The notes: a model not told the origin generated them from the letters alone. Positions 15,617-25,427 are shown, counted from the first letter of the stretch. The stretch: 64,000 nucleotides of DNA from Candidatus Aminicenantes bacterium UBA6228 (GCA_002441005.1 DJWO01000002.1:189908-253907); one strand, 5' to 3'. Program-made: numbers and translations.

Positions 15617-16183
15617 TCAAGCCTGACCTAAATGGTCAAAAAGTATCTTGAGCCCGATCATGATTAGAACCAGGCCGCCAGCCAGTTCTGCCCGGCGCCC
15701 CAGGATCTGACCCAGGGCCGGACCCAGACGGCTGCCGATGATAGTAATGATGAACGCCGCCAGGCCGATGACCAGGCTGGCCAGCCAGATATTCAGGCCC
15801 AGGACCGGCAGACTGAGACCTGTAGCCAGGGCATCAAGACTGGTGGCTACAGCCAGGGTCAGGAGCGGCCAGCCACGGGTTAGATCTTTACCATTATATT
15901 TTTTGTCTCCCGGCCGGAAAGATTCTATGGCCATCCTTCCTCCGATGAGGACAAGAAGTCCGAAAGCTACCCAGTGATCATAACGGGCCACTAATTTCAG
16001 CAGATTTTCCCCGATCAACCAGCCAATAACCGGCATCAGAAACTGGAAAAAACCAAAAGCGATAGCTAAGCGGAAGGACTGACCGGACTTCAAGCCTGAA
16101 CAGGAAAAGGATAGACCAACCGTCACGGCAAAAGCATCAACAGCCAGGGCTAAAGCCAGCCCGAGGAGGATAATGATTTTCAT
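15617..16183 (-). CDS. mntP: Putative manganese efflux pump MntP
   Basis: 188 residues with six hydrophobic segments. The paired conserved motifs of the MntP/DUF204 family are visible: ALAVDAFAVTVGLSFS near the N-terminus and ATSLDALATGLSLPVLG in the second half, both with the membrane-buried Asp. Inner membrane exporter that protects from excess Mn(II). In E. coli mntP is controlled by MntR and a riboswitch; I see no such element here. Divergent from uvrA. Confidence 0.88.
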   Translation of the reverse strand: MKIIILLGLALALAVDAFAVTVGLSFSCSGLKSGQSFRLAIAFGFFQFLMPVIGWLIGENLLKLVARYDHWVAFGLLVLIGGRMAIESFRPGDKKYNGKDLTRGWPLLTLAVATSLDALATGLSLPVLGLNIWLASLVIGLAAFIITIIGSRLGPALGQILGRRAELAGGLVLIMIGLKILFDHLGQA

Positions 16184-16242
16184 ATTTTTAGGATTCTATC
16201 ATAGTTTGAGCCAATTTTCTCTCCTGCTTTTCCTCCTCAGAC

Positions 16243-16271
16243 TTACCTTCCCGGGTTTTTCAGAGTATAAT
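16243..16271 (+). promoter_or_regulatory. uvrA promoter, probably leaderless transcript
   Basis: TTACCT, 17-bp spacer, TATAAT (16266-16271). The -10 box ends 9 bp before ATG 16281 and no Shine-Dalgarno sequence lies between them. Confidence 0.5.
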
Positions 16272-16280
16272 TTTTTCTCG

Positions 16281-19028
16281 ATGGAAGAATATATTAACCT
16301 CCGGGGAGTCCGGGTTCATAATCTGAAAAATATTGACCTTGACCTGCCTGTTGGGCAACTGATTGTTATCACCGGGGTCAGCGGCTCGGGCAAATCATCC
16401 TTGGCTTTTGACACTCTTTATGCCGAGGGCCAGAGGCGCTATCTTGAATCCCTCTCATCTTATGCCCGACAGTTCCTGGAGCGGCTGGACAAACCAGAGG
16501 CTGACCTGATTGAAGGCATTCCGCCGGCCATTGCTATTCAGCAAAAGGCTTCGGCTAAAAATCCCAGATCAACAGTCGCTACCGTTACTGAAATTTATGA
16601 TTATTTAAGAGTTCTTTATGCTCATTTAGGAACAATCCACTGCCTGCAATGCGGTCAGCCAGTCAAAAGGGATACGATTGACTCTATGGTCGAAACCCTG
16701 TTCAAATTTCCGGCCAGGACCAGGATGGTGATTACTTTCGATTGGCCAGAAGAGAAAAAACTGGCTGAACTCCGCCGGGAAGGCTTCTTAAAAATTTACC
16801 TCCACGGCCGGGTTCTAAGTCTTGACCACCTGGAGGAAGCGCCGGCCAAAAAGAACGGTCTGGAAGTGGTAGCTGACGAATTAAATCTTGATCCAGAAGA
16901 CCGGGAGCGCCTGGTTGATTCTCTGGAAACAGGTCTAAAAAAGGGGGAAGGACGAATTCGAGTCCGGGTGGAAGGCGGGCCCGTTTATCTTTTCTCTGAA
17001 CAGCTGGAATGCCGCCAGTGCGGAATTGTTTATGAAGAGCCTGATCCAAATCTTTTATCTTTTAACAGTCCACAAGGAGCTTGCCCGGTTTGCCATGGTT
17101 TTGGCGACCTGGCAGTCCTTGATGAAGACAAAATCGTTCCGGACAAACATAAATCTCTGGAAGAAGGGGCCATCGAACCCTGGACCAAGCCATCCTCCCG
17201 GGGACTGCAGAGAGAACTGCTGAGGGAGGCCAGAAAAAGAAGAATACCGACCACTGTCCCGTTTTCCCGGCTTAAGCCTGAACATCAAAAATTGATTCTT
17301 GAAGGCGGTGACGGTTACTATGGAGTTAAAGGTTTTTTTGACTGGCTGGAGTCCAAAAAATATAAAGTTCAGGTCCGGGTTCTTCTGAGCCGCTACCGCC
17401 GGTTTGTGGCCTGCCCGGCCTGTCATCGAACCAGGCTCAATCAAAAAGCCCTGGCCATCAAGATCGAAGGGAAATCGATCGGTGATTTCTGTACCCTGAC
17501 GGTTAGAGAAGCTTTCAATTTCCTCGAGAATCTGAAGCTTGCCCGCTATGAGAAGCAGGTCGGCGAGCGTCTGATTCAGGAAATTAAAAACCGGCTGGGC
17601 TTTTTGCTGGAAGTCGGCCTCGATTACCTGACCCTCGACCGCTTGACTTTCACCTTGAGCGGTGGCGAGGCCCAGAGGATAAATCTGGCCGCGGCTTTAA
17701 GTGCTTCTCTGGTCGGCACACTTTTTATTCTGGACGAGCCATCCATTGGCCTTCATCCCCGGGACAACAACCGGCTGGTCAAAATCCTGAGGGAACTTCA
17801 AGGGATAGGGAATACGGTGGTGGTGGTCGAACATGACCCGGAAATTATCGCCCAGGCTGATTATATAATTGATCTCGGGCCTGGAGCCGGCGAATATGGC
17901 GGGGAAGTCATCTTTGCCGGGTCAATGAAAGACTTCCTCCAGGATCAGAAGTCTTTGACCGCCAGATATATCCGCCGGGAATTATCTGTCCCGAAACCTC
18001 CGGTTAGAAGGCCGGCCGCTAATTACCTCAAAATTTATGGAGCCAGAAAACACAACCTGAAAAATCTTGACTTTAGCCTGCCGCTGGGGATTTTTGTCTG
18101 CCTGACCGGCGTTTCCGGCTCAGGCAAAAGCACTCTGGTTGAGGATGTCATCTCTAAAGGCCTGAGCGGTGAAAATGGTGACGGCTTTGACCGGCTGGAA
18201 GGGCAGGAGTTAATCGGTCAGGTAATTAAGGTTGACCAGTCGCCATTGAGCACCTCACCCCGTTCTATTCCAGCTACTTACACCAAGGCCATGGATAGTA
18301 TCAGGGAATTATTTGCGGCTACCCGCGAAGCTAAGGCTCTTGGTTATAAAGCCGGCCATTTTTCATTTAACACGCCTGCCGGCCAGTGCCCTGATTGTCA
18401 GGGAGCTGGCTTCCGGCAGGTAGAAATGCAATTTCTGAGCGATGTCATCCTGACCTGTGAAACCTGCCAGGGCCGCCGTTATAAACCGGAGATTCTTGAG
18501 ATTAAATACCGAGGGAAAAGCATCCATGATGTTTTAAGGATGAGTGTCAGCGAAGCCTTAGAGTTTTTTGCCGGGGAGGAAGATATTGTCCGCCGGCTTG
18601 AGCCTCTGGCCGAGGTCGGGCTGGGATATCTTCGGCTGGGTCAGCCGACCACGACTCTCTCCGGCGGAGAACTGCAGCGGATCAAACTGGCTTATCATCT
18701 GGTCCATGAAAAAAAACAAAATCTTCTTTATCTTTTTGATGAACCAACCATTGGCCTCCATGCTGACGACATCAAAACTCTTCTCCAGTGTTTTCAAAAA
18801 CTGGTCGGCGGAGGAAATAGTCTGGTGGTAATTGAACACAATCTGGACGTCATCAAATCAGCCGACTATATAATTGATCTCGGGCCGGAAGGCGGAGAGG
18901 AGGGTGGCTATATCGTGGCTCAGGGTAAGCCAGAGGAGATAGCGGCTACGCCCGGTTCTATAACCGGCCTCTTCTTGCAAAAGGTCCTGGCCGAACCTCA
19001 ACCAGCTGGTGTGGGCCGCCGCTCATAA
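16281..19028 (+). CDS. uvrA: UvrABC excinuclease subunit A
   Basis: 915 residues from ATG 16281; the frame extends further upstream but those residues are hydrophobic and unlike UvrA, whose N-terminus is MEEYINLRGVRVHNLKNIDL. Two ABC ATPase modules: Walker A GVSGSGKSSLAFDT (near 35) and GVSGSGKSTLVEDV; signatures TLSGGEAQRINLA and TLSGGELQRIKLA; Walker B FILDEPSIGLHP and YLFDEPTIGLHA. Zinc-binding Cys clusters (CLQCG, CRQCG, CPVC, CPDCQGAGF, CETC) are present. It recognises bulky DNA lesions with UvrB. The 3' end overlaps convergent mgsA by 31 bp. Confidence 0.97.
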   Translation: MEEYINLRGVRVHNLKNIDLDLPVGQLIVITGVSGSGKSSLAFDTLYAEGQRRYLESLSSYARQFLERLDKPEADLIEGIPPAIAIQQKASAKNPRSTVATVTEIYDYLRVLYAHLGTIHCLQCGQPVKRDTIDSMVETLFKFPARTRMVITFDWPEEKKLAELRREGFLKIYLHGRVLSLDHLEEAPAKKNGLEVVADELNLDPEDRERLVDSLETGLKKGEGRIRVRVEGGPVYLFSEQLECRQCGIVYEEPDPNLLSFNSPQGACPVCHGFGDLAVLDEDKIVPDKHKSLEEGAIEPWTKPSSRGLQRELLREARKRRIPTTVPFSRLKPEHQKLILEGGDGYYGVKGFFDWLESKKYKVQVRVLLSRYRRFVACPACHRTRLNQKALAIKIEGKSIGDFCTLTVREAFNFLENLKLARYEKQVGERLIQEIKNRLGFLLEVGLDYLTLDRLTFTLSGGEAQRINLAAALSASLVGTLFILDEPSIGLHPRDNNRLVKILRELQGIGNTVVVVEHDPEIIAQADYIIDLGPGAGEYGGEVIFAGSMKDFLQDQKSLTARYIRRELSVPKPPVRRPAANYLKIYGARKHNLKNLDFSLPLGIFVCLTGVSGSGKSTLVEDVISKGLSGENGDGFDRLEGQELIGQVIKVDQSPLSTSPRSIPATYTKAMDSIRELFAATREAKALGYKAGHFSFNTPAGQCPDCQGAGFRQVEMQFLSDVILTCETCQGRRYKPEILEIKYRGKSIHDVLRMSVSEALEFFAGEEDIVRRLEPLAEVGLGYLRLGQPTTTLSGGELQRIKLAYHLVHEKKQNLLYLFDEPTIGLHADDIKTLLQCFQKLVGGGNSLVVIEHNLDVIKSADYIIDLGPEGGEEGGYIVAQGKPEEIAATPGSITGLFLQKVLAEPQPAGVGRRS

Positions 19029-19462
19029 TCTGAATAATCCGGCACCTGGCGGAAATATTCTTCGCGCATCAGCGGAGAGGAAATCATAAAGTCAGCCGAG
19101 GAACGGTTGCAGGCCACCGGAATGTTCCAGACAGCGGCAATCCGTAGCAAAGCCTTAATATCCGGGTCATGAGGCAGTGGTTCAAGAGGATCCCAGAAGA
19201 AGATTAGAAAATCAATCGCTCCCTCAGCAATTCTGGCTCCAACCTGCTGATCACCGCCCAGCGGCCCGCTTTCCAGGGTGTTAATTTTAAGACCAAGCTC
19301 CTTGGTCAACAGCAAACCAGTCGTTCCGGTTGCCCATAATTCATGCTGCTTCAAGGAACCCAGGTTATACCTGGCCCAGTCCAGTAAATCCGGTTTCTTA
19401 TTATCGTGAGCTACCAGGGCAATTTTTTTCCTGTCCGACATTTTGACCAGCTTAGTTTTCAC
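18998..19462 (-). CDS. mgsA: Methylglyoxal synthase
   Basis: 154 residues. KKIALVAHDNKKPDLLDWA, LWATGTTGLLL, and the active-site run SGPLGGDQQVGARIAEG (catalytic Asp) followed by FFWDPLEPLPHDPDIKALLRIA are diagnostic. It converts dihydroxyacetone phosphate to methylglyoxal and phosphate, a bypass of lower glycolysis used when phosphate is short. Start taken as GTG 19462 with an AAGGAG site; ATG 19441 is an alternative. Its last codons overlap the end of uvrA on the other strand. Confidence 0.95.
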   Translation of the reverse strand: MKTKLVKMSDRKKIALVAHDNKKPDLLDWARYNLGSLKQHELWATGTTGLLLTKELGLKINTLESGPLGGDQQVGARIAEGAIDFLIFFWDPLEPLPHDPDIKALLRIAAVWNIPVACNRSSADFMISSPLMREEYFRQVPDYSDYERRPTPAG

Positions 19463-19544
19463 GGCCTACTCCTTCTTATTTTTTATTCTGTCTCGTTCCA
19501 GAGACGAACTGGCCGGTTACCCTCTGGCGAAGGGAGGAATCAGA

Positions 19545-20828
19545 TTAAAGAACTACTTTTTTCTTTCCCCATTTAAGCTTCATGGTCAGCACCCGGTCAG
19601 TAGCGAAAATCCTGGCCGTCCAGATCAACATCACGGTGACAAAGACAAAATTATAAACAAGTCCCAGCCAGAACATCTGCATGTGGCCAAACATCATGTT
19701 TTGCATGGCGAAAAACGGGTGGGAAAACGGAATGGCCAGCACCAGAATTTTAGCCGGCAAACTCATGGTATTAATATCGGCAAACAGGCTGATAAAATAG
19801 GGCACTAAGATAAGGAAAACCAGCGGAATGTTTAAACTCTGGGCTGTCCGGTAGTCTTCGGCCAGAACACCCAGAATGGTAGCTATAGACAGAGCACAGA
19901 GAATAGCCAGGAAAAGAGACAGGCCAAAAAGAACATAGCCTTGAGTATCAATGGTCAATCCCAGTTGCTTTAGAATCGGAGCCAGCCCGCCAGTGGCCGA
20001 AGATAATTCATTGGTTGGAAAGCTAAAAGCCATCTGGAAGCCATAAAGATAAATAGCAGCCGAGAGGAGGCCTACCAGACCGGCGGCCAGCATTTTGGCC
20101 ATAGCAATGGCCTGCCGTGAGATGGGCACGGTCAGAAGGGTTTCAAGTGTTTTATTCTGTTTTTCCATGGCGATAGCGGTGATGACCATTTGAGAAGAGT
20201 ACATGATAATCATCATCAGGATAATTGGGAGAAGAAAGCTCTGCATGTAGAGCGTCCCGATGACAGCTGCACTTGAACCTTCAGCCGTCCGATCCTTGAC
20301 TATAATAAATTCCCGGTTTTTGATTGGCGACTTGATCTCGGCCGGATTGATGTCAGGCAGTCTCTTTTTTAAATACTGATTGGAGAGAAAATCATTGGTA
20401 GTATCCAGCAAGGCTTTGACCACCTCTGAAGTTCTGGTCCCGGACATGGACATACCCCGAAGGTAAGAATAAGTTTCAACTTCAACTGGTTTAAAATTAG
20501 ATACTTCCTGGCTGAAACCGGGCGGGATGACCACCAGCACACCCAGGTCTGTCTGTTGAAGTTTTTGGATAACTTCTTCCTTTTCTCCGCTCTGCTCCTC
20601 AATAATAAAGTTAGCCATATTAAGAGTTCCAATCAGGTTTCTGGAGAGATCTGACCGGTCGAGGTCTAAAACTGCAATTTTCTGCTTGGAGATGGCTTTT
20701 TTCATTTCTTTTTTAGTTACATTGCCAATGAAACTAAAGATCAGGAGCATCATGGCGAGTGAAATGATCAACTGTTTATTGAGGAGTTCCTTTATTTCCT
20801 TGACAAGCAGATGGCTGAAGTTTTTCAT
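19545..20828 (-). CDS. natB: ABC-2-type transporter permease (NatB-like)
   Basis: 427 residues. One N-terminal membrane segment (LIISLAMMLLIFSFIG), a large extracytoplasmic domain (~45-190) and a cluster of five or six membrane segments at the C-terminus, with METQNKTLETLLTVPIS-like sequence (here MEKQNKTLETLLTVP), the hallmark of NatB/COG1668 permeases. It probably forms an exporter with the ATPase encoded just upstream, overlapping by 4 bp. NatAB in Bacillus extrudes Na+; other members export peptides or drugs, so substrate is open. Confidence 0.82.
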   Translation of the reverse strand: MKNFSHLLVKEIKELLNKQLIISLAMMLLIFSFIGNVTKKEMKKAISKQKIAVLDLDRSDLSRNLIGTLNMANFIIEEQSGEKEEVIQKLQQTDLGVLVVIPPGFSQEVSNFKPVEVETYSYLRGMSMSGTRTSEVVKALLDTTNDFLSNQYLKKRLPDINPAEIKSPIKNREFIIVKDRTAEGSSAAVIGTLYMQSFLLPIILMMIIMYSSQMVITAIAMEKQNKTLETLLTVPISRQAIAMAKMLAAGLVGLLSAAIYLYGFQMAFSFPTNELSSATGGLAPILKQLGLTIDTQGYVLFGLSLFLAILCALSIATILGVLAEDYRTAQSLNIPLVFLILVPYFISLFADINTMSLPAKILVLAIPFSHPFFAMQNMMFGHMQMFWLGLVYNFVFVTVMLIWTARIFATDRVLTMKLKWGKKKVVL

Positions 20829-21559
20829 GACAGGTTACTCCTGACTGAGCTTTTGAAAACAATTTCCAGGTTAGGCGCCTGATATTTCTCTTTGAGCTCC
20901 TGCGGGGTGCCGGCATCCAGAATTTGCCCCCGGTCAATCAGAGCTACCCGGTCAGATAGAAACTCGACTTCAAGCATATTATGAGAAGACAGTAAAACAG
21001 AAATACCCTGCTTAACAAAACTCTTGATAGTTTCTCTAACCTCTAAGGAGTTAATGACATCCAGCCCAGAGGTTGGTTCATCCAGAATAGCTAGAGCCGG
21101 TTTAGTCATCAAGGCCCGGCCCAGCAGCAGTTTTCTGGTCATGCCTTTACTGTAAGTTCCAACTTTATCTTTTAGCCTGACTCCCAGGTCGCTAATCTGC
21201 TGGCCGCGGCTGACATACTCTTTAATTTCTTCCTGGTTGCTGGCATAAAACTTAGCCATAAACTCCAGATAATCCTGGCCTCTCATATTACGATAGGCTC
21301 CGGCTTCTTCCGGCAGATAGCTTATTTTCTCCCGGAACTTTTCCGGATTTTTTTTAAGATCGAAGCCAAGAAAAGTGACCCGGCCGGCTGAGGGGGTGAG
21401 CAGAGTGGCAATTATCCTCAGGGTCGTCGTCTTGCCAGCTCCATTGGGGCCAATTAAGCCAAAAATTTCTCCCTGGTCAACCTTAAAACTAATACCTTTT
21501 AGGGCTTGCAGCTGACCATAATTTTTTTTCAAGCCTTCAACTTCAAGAACAGGGGTCAT
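20825..21559 (-). CDS. natA: ABC transporter ATP-binding protein (NatA-like)
   Basis: 244 residues, single ABC domain. Walker A GPNGAGKTTT (about 38-46), Q-loop region SYLPEEAGAYRNM, a somewhat divergent signature YSKGMTRKLLLGRAL, Walker B ALAILDEPTSGLD and switch histidine SSHNM. The absence of LSGGQ in favour of SKGM is common in NatA/CcmA-like ATPases. It energises the adjacent permease. Start ATG with AAGGAGG. Confidence 0.88.
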   Translation of the reverse strand: MTPVLEVEGLKKNYGQLQALKGISFKVDQGEIFGLIGPNGAGKTTTLRIIATLLTPSAGRVTFLGFDLKKNPEKFREKISYLPEEAGAYRNMRGQDYLEFMAKFYASNQEEIKEYVSRGQQISDLGVRLKDKVGTYSKGMTRKLLLGRALMTKPALAILDEPTSGLDVINSLEVRETIKSFVKQGISVLLSSHNMLEVEFLSDRVALIDRGQILDAGTPQELKEKYQAPNLEIVFKSSVRSNLS

Positions 21560-21784
21560 CCAGTCCTCCTTTTTCTTTGGTTAGACATTCACAGCCAGAA
21601 GCCTTGGTTCATCCGGATCTAACCTGAAAAATTATCAAGCCGAATTATCCTTGAAAAGCAATTATTTTTCAACTCGCCATCTCGAAAAAGATAAGCGAGG
21701 CTTAAGAATGGGAGGTTAGCCGGTGGCAAAACGAAGCCTTTTCCTCTGGCTTGACTCGCGGCTATCCCTGGCTTCTGGCTTAAT

Positions 21785-21827
21785 ATTTTTAAATAAGGCT
21801 GGGAAATATATTATTTCGGCGCCTTAT
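21785..21827 (-). terminator. Probable terminator downstream of recA
   Basis: A long imperfect hairpin: ATAAGGC (21793-21799) pairs with GCCTTAT (21821-21827), and inside it GAAATA pairs with TATTTC around a 3-nt loop. On the reverse strand it is followed by TTAAAAATATT, a weak T tract. The rest of the 21560-21856 gap holds nothing that I recognise. Confidence 0.45.
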
Positions 21828-21856
21828 CCAGGCTGACCGTTATTGGTTAAACAGGT

Positions 21857-22909
21857 TCAATCAGGCTTTTTTTCGCTGGTTGCTTCATCTGCTGGCCATA
21901 AGCCAGCTATCTGTCTTATTTTCTGCTCTAACTGGTTGGCCAGTTCTTTGTTTTCTTTCAGGAGCTTTTTTACATTTTCGCGGCCCTGACCCAGCCTTTC
22001 ACCATTATAGGAGTACCAGGTGCCGGTTTTCTCTAAGACTCCATATTGAATCCCACAATCAACCAGGTCACCTTCGCGGGAAATGCCCTCACCGAAAATT
22101 ATATCAAACTGGGCTTCCCGGAAAGGAGGAGCCAGTTTGTTCTTGACAATTTTTACTTTGGCCCGGCTGCCAATCACTTCTTCGCCTTCTTTGAGGGTAG
22201 CCAGTTTTCTGATATCTATCCGGAGTGAAGCATAAAATTTAAGAGCCCGGCCGCCAGTCGTTGTTTCAGGGGAGCCAACGAAGACCCCAATTTTCTCTCT
22301 GATCTGGTTAATAAAAATGAAGCAGGTTTTGGACCGGCTGACAATCGCGGTCAGTTTGCGCAGAGCCTGAGACATCAACCTGGCCTGAAGCCCCATGTGA
22401 GCATCTCCCATTTCACCTTCCAGCTCAGCTTTGGGGACTAAAGCGGCCACGGAATCAACCACAATGACATCTACCGCTCCGCTCCTGACCAGGACCTCAG
22501 CTATTTCCAGCCCCTGCTCACCATAGTCTGGCTGAGAAATCAGAAGATCATCGATGTTAATGCCAATTTTAGAAGCATAGATAGGATCAAGGGCATGTTC
22601 GGCGTCAATAAAGGCTGCCTGGCCGCCTCGCTTCTGAGCTTCAGCAATTACATGGAGGGCCAGAGTGGTTTTGCCAGTCGCTTCAGGACCAAAGATTTCA
22701 ATTACCCGCCCGCGGGGAAACCCGCCAATGCCCAGGCTCAGGTCAAAAGCGATAGAACCGGTCGGGATCACCTCAGCTTTGACGGCCGCCTCCTTCTGCC
22801 CAAGTTTCATCACTGCCCCTTTGCCGAATTGCTTTTCAATCTGGGATAAAGCTGCATCCAGAGCTTTTACCCTGGAAGTTTGCTTCTGTTCGATTTCTTC
22901 TGTTTTCAT
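21857..22909 (-). CDS. recA: Recombinase RecA
   Basis: 350 residues. Walker A GPEATGKTT (about 74-82), catalytic EAQKRGGQAAFIDAEHALD, VDSVAALVPKAELEGEMGD, loop L1 and loop L2 (FINQIREKIGVFVGSPETTTGG), and the acidic-basic C-terminus are all standard. It forms filaments on single-stranded DNA for strand exchange and activates SOS repressor cleavage. It follows fhs by 60 bp in the same direction. I did not find a clear LexA operator before it. Confidence 0.98.
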   Translation of the reverse strand: MKTEEIEQKQTSRVKALDAALSQIEKQFGKGAVMKLGQKEAAVKAEVIPTGSIAFDLSLGIGGFPRGRVIEIFGPEATGKTTLALHVIAEAQKRGGQAAFIDAEHALDPIYASKIGINIDDLLISQPDYGEQGLEIAEVLVRSGAVDVIVVDSVAALVPKAELEGEMGDAHMGLQARLMSQALRKLTAIVSRSKTCFIFINQIREKIGVFVGSPETTTGGRALKFYASLRIDIRKLATLKEGEEVIGSRAKVKIVKNKLAPPFREAQFDIIFGEGISREGDLVDCGIQYGVLEKTGTWYSYNGERLGQGRENVKKLLKENKELANQLEQKIRQIAGLWPADEATSEKKPD

Positions 22910-22969
22910 TTAGGCCTCCAAAATGTCCGCCTTCAAGCTCTTTCCAAAGAAACCAGAGGCTCGTCTGCC

Positions 22970-24610
22970 TTAAATCATGCCAGTTATTTTCCCCGTTTCA
23001 TCCACATCAATTTTTTCAGCAGCAGGAGCTTTGGGTAAGCCAGGCATGGTCATTATATCACCGCAATGAACAACGACAAAGCCGGCCCCGGAACTCAGCG
23101 AAGCATTGGTCAGAGTCAGATTCCAGCCGCGCGGCCGGCCAGTTTTTTTAGAATCATCAGACAGGGAAGCCTGGGTCTTAGCCACGCAGACCGGCAGTTT
23201 GGCCAGCCCGAGTTGTTCATAGAGTTCAATCTTTTTTCTGGCTGCTGTTTCGACTTTAACCCCGTCGGCTCCATAGATTTTGAGAGCAATGGCTTCTACT
23301 TTCTTCAATAAGGGCAGGTCGGAAGAATATAAATATTTAAAAGCCGGCTGGTCCTCATCCATCGCTTTGATGACCTCGGCCGCCAGCTCCAGGCCACCTT
23401 CGCCACCTTGATTATAAACATTACTCAAAGCATAGCGCGCCTTTTCCTGCTTGACCAGTTCAGTCCAGAGATCAATTTCCGACTGATGATCAGCCGGGAA
23501 GAGGTTCAAAGCGACCACAAAAGGTACACCAAAAATCTTTAAATTTTCAATATGTTTTCTTAAATTGTCGAAGCCGGCTTCTACTGCTTCTGGATTTTCC
23601 TGGCCTAAATCGCTAATTTTTACCCCGCCATGATATTTTAAGGCTCTTAAGGTTGAAACCAGGACACAGGCGGCCGGGGCTGGCACCTGACCGGTTCTAA
23701 CCACGATATCAAAAAACTTTTCGGCCCCCAGATCAGAAGCAAAGCCGGTCTCAGTCACCACATAATCAGCCAAGCTCAAAGCCAGCCTGGTGGCGATAAT
23801 CGAATTGGTTCCATGAGCGATATTGGCAAAGGGACCGCCATGAATAAAAGCCGGTGTCCCCTCCAGAGTCTGGACGAGATTCGGATTGATAGCCTCTCTG
23901 AGAAGAGCCGTCATGGCCCCATCGGCTTTAATATCCCGGGCAAAGACCGGCCGGCCATCGGCCGAAAAGCCAACCAGAATATTGCCGACTCTAACCTTCA
24001 GATCTTTTAAATCACTGGCCAGGCAGAGGATAGCCATGACTTCGGAAGCGGCGGTGATATCAAAACCGGTTTTACGGGCAAAGCCCTGAAAGGTTTCATC
24101 GGCCCCGATTACCACCTGGCGGAGAGCCCGGTCATTCATATCGAGCACTCGTTTCCAGGTAACTGTCCGGCCATCAAGCAGTCCAGCCGGACCATCAAAA
24201 TGAATCCGGTTATCAACCATAGCGGCCAGCAGATTATGAGCGGCGGTCACCGCATGGATATCCCCGGTAAAATGAAGATTAATCTCTTCCCGCGGGACAA
24301 CCATGGCTTTCCCCCCGCCGGTGGCTCCTCCCTTGATTCCAAAAACCGGCCCAAGGGACGGCTCGCGCAGAGTCAGGCAGGCTTTCTTTCCCAGGCGGCT
24401 GAGAGCATCGGACAGACCGATAGCAGTCGTGGTTTTGCCTTCGCCGGCCGGGGTCGGAGTCATGGCCGTCACCATGATCAGCTTGCCCCGGGAGTTTTTC
24501 CCCCGGAAAGCCTGAAAATCTACTTTGGCTTTGTATTTCCCATAGAGCTCAAGGTTTTCCTCAGCGATACCGAGCTCGTTAGCAACTTCCTTTACAGGTT
24601 TGAAATCCAT
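22970..24610 (-). CDS. fhs: Formate-tetrahydrofolate ligase
   Basis: 546 residues, full length. The ATP-binding loop TPTPAGEGKTTTAIGLSDAL, REPSLGPVFGIKGGATGGG, NLHFTGDIHAVTAAHNLLAAMVDN and the FANIAHGTNSIIATRLAL segment are diagnostic. It makes 10-formyl-THF from formate, ATP and THF, feeding purine/fMet synthesis or, in acetogens, the methyl branch of the Wood-Ljungdahl pathway. No other Wood-Ljungdahl gene is in the window, so an anabolic or formate-handling role is the safe reading. Between radC and recA, same strand. Confidence 0.97.
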   Translation of the reverse strand: MDFKPVKEVANELGIAEENLELYGKYKAKVDFQAFRGKNSRGKLIMVTAMTPTPAGEGKTTTAIGLSDALSRLGKKACLTLREPSLGPVFGIKGGATGGGKAMVVPREEINLHFTGDIHAVTAAHNLLAAMVDNRIHFDGPAGLLDGRTVTWKRVLDMNDRALRQVVIGADETFQGFARKTGFDITAASEVMAILCLASDLKDLKVRVGNILVGFSADGRPVFARDIKADGAMTALLREAINPNLVQTLEGTPAFIHGGPFANIAHGTNSIIATRLALSLADYVVTETGFASDLGAEKFFDIVVRTGQVPAPAACVLVSTLRALKYHGGVKISDLGQENPEAVEAGFDNLRKHIENLKIFGVPFVVALNLFPADHQSEIDLWTELVKQEKARYALSNVYNQGGEGGLELAAEVIKAMDEDQPAFKYLYSSDLPLLKKVEAIALKIYGADGVKVETAARKKIELYEQLGLAKLPVCVAKTQASLSDDSKKTGRPRGWNLTLTNASLSSGAGFVVVHCGDIMTMPGLPKAPAAEKIDVDETGKITGMI

Positions 24611-24680
24611 GATTGGCCTCCTCTTATTAGCTATTTAACCAGAATTTTTTTCTTTCTTCAATCTCCTTTTTCAGTCCGGC

Positions 24681-25427
24681 TTAATCTACTGCCCGGGCCA
24701 AGCTCACATTGTAAAAATGCGTTTGATATTTTTCGATCAGCCCTTCATCCGCAAAACTGTAATAGCAATTGTTGCCGATGACGATATGATCCAGAACTCT
24801 GATCTGCATGACGGCGCAGGCAAAAACCAGATCTCTGGTTATTTCGCGGTCGCAACTGGAGGGCTCAGGATCACCCGAGGGATGATTGTGAACAAAAATC
24901 AGGTTAGAGGCTTCATATTTTAGAGCCTGTTTTATAACCTCCCGCGGATAGACGGCACTCGAGTCTACCGTGCCTTCAAACAGGGTTTTCTCTTCCAGGA
25001 TATGATTCTTGGTATTAAGAAACAAAACCTTGAAAACTTCGATTTTAAGATCTCTCAAGCTGTAATAGAGATAATCAAAAACTTCCTGCGAGGACTTGCA
25101 GACCGGGCGTTTGATCATGCAGTCCTTAAGATAGCGGCGGGCCACCTCCTGCACCAGTTTTAAGCCGAAGACGTTTTGCCGGCCAATCCCTTTTATTTTT
25201 TGCAGATCAAGCGAGTCAGCTTCCATTACGGCTCGAAAAGTCTTAAATTCTTTGATGGCCTGACGGGCAGCCTCCCGGCAATCCTTACGGGGTGTTCCCA
25301 GAGTCAGTAACAATTCGACAATCTCATAGTCAAGAAACCCAGACAACCCGCCTCTTAGAAATTTTTCGCGTAACCGTTGCCGGTGCCCGGCCAGTTCAGG
25401 CTCTTGCCGCTCAGGATCCTCAGCCAT
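24681..25427 (-). CDS. radC: RadC-family JAB/MPN-domain protein
   Basis: 248 residues. N-terminal helix-hairpin-helix part (KIKGIGRQNVFGLKLVQEVARRYL) and a C-terminal MPN/JAMM domain with the metal motif HNHPSGDPEPSSCD. Upstream of it are LNTKNHILEEKTLFEGTVDSSAVYPREVIKQAL, typical of RadC. The family is predicted to be a DNA-associated metalloprotein, but its once-claimed repair role is not supported and the true function is unknown. It sits ahead of fhs and recA in the same direction. Confidence 0.93.
   Translation of the reverse strand: MAEDPERQEPELAGHRQRLREKFLRGGLSGFLDYEIVELLLTLGTPRKDCREAARQAIKEFKTFRAVMEADSLDLQKIKGIGRQNVFGLKLVQEVARRYLKDCMIKRPVCKSSQEVFDYLYYSLRDLKIEVFKVLFLNTKNHILEEKTLFEGTVDSSAVYPREVIKQALKYEASNLIFVHNHPSGDPEPSSCDREITRDLVFACAVMQIRVLDHIVIGNNCYYSFADEGLIEKYQTHFYNVSLARAVD

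Noticed and set aside
16173..16280. Longer N-terminus for UvrA
   Set aside because: The added residues are hydrophobic, unlike UvrA, and overlap the mntP start; the family begins at MEEYINLRG.
24200..24781. 193-codon open frame opposite fhs and radC
   Set aside because: It lies antisense to two well-supported genes, has no family resemblance and no ribosome site.
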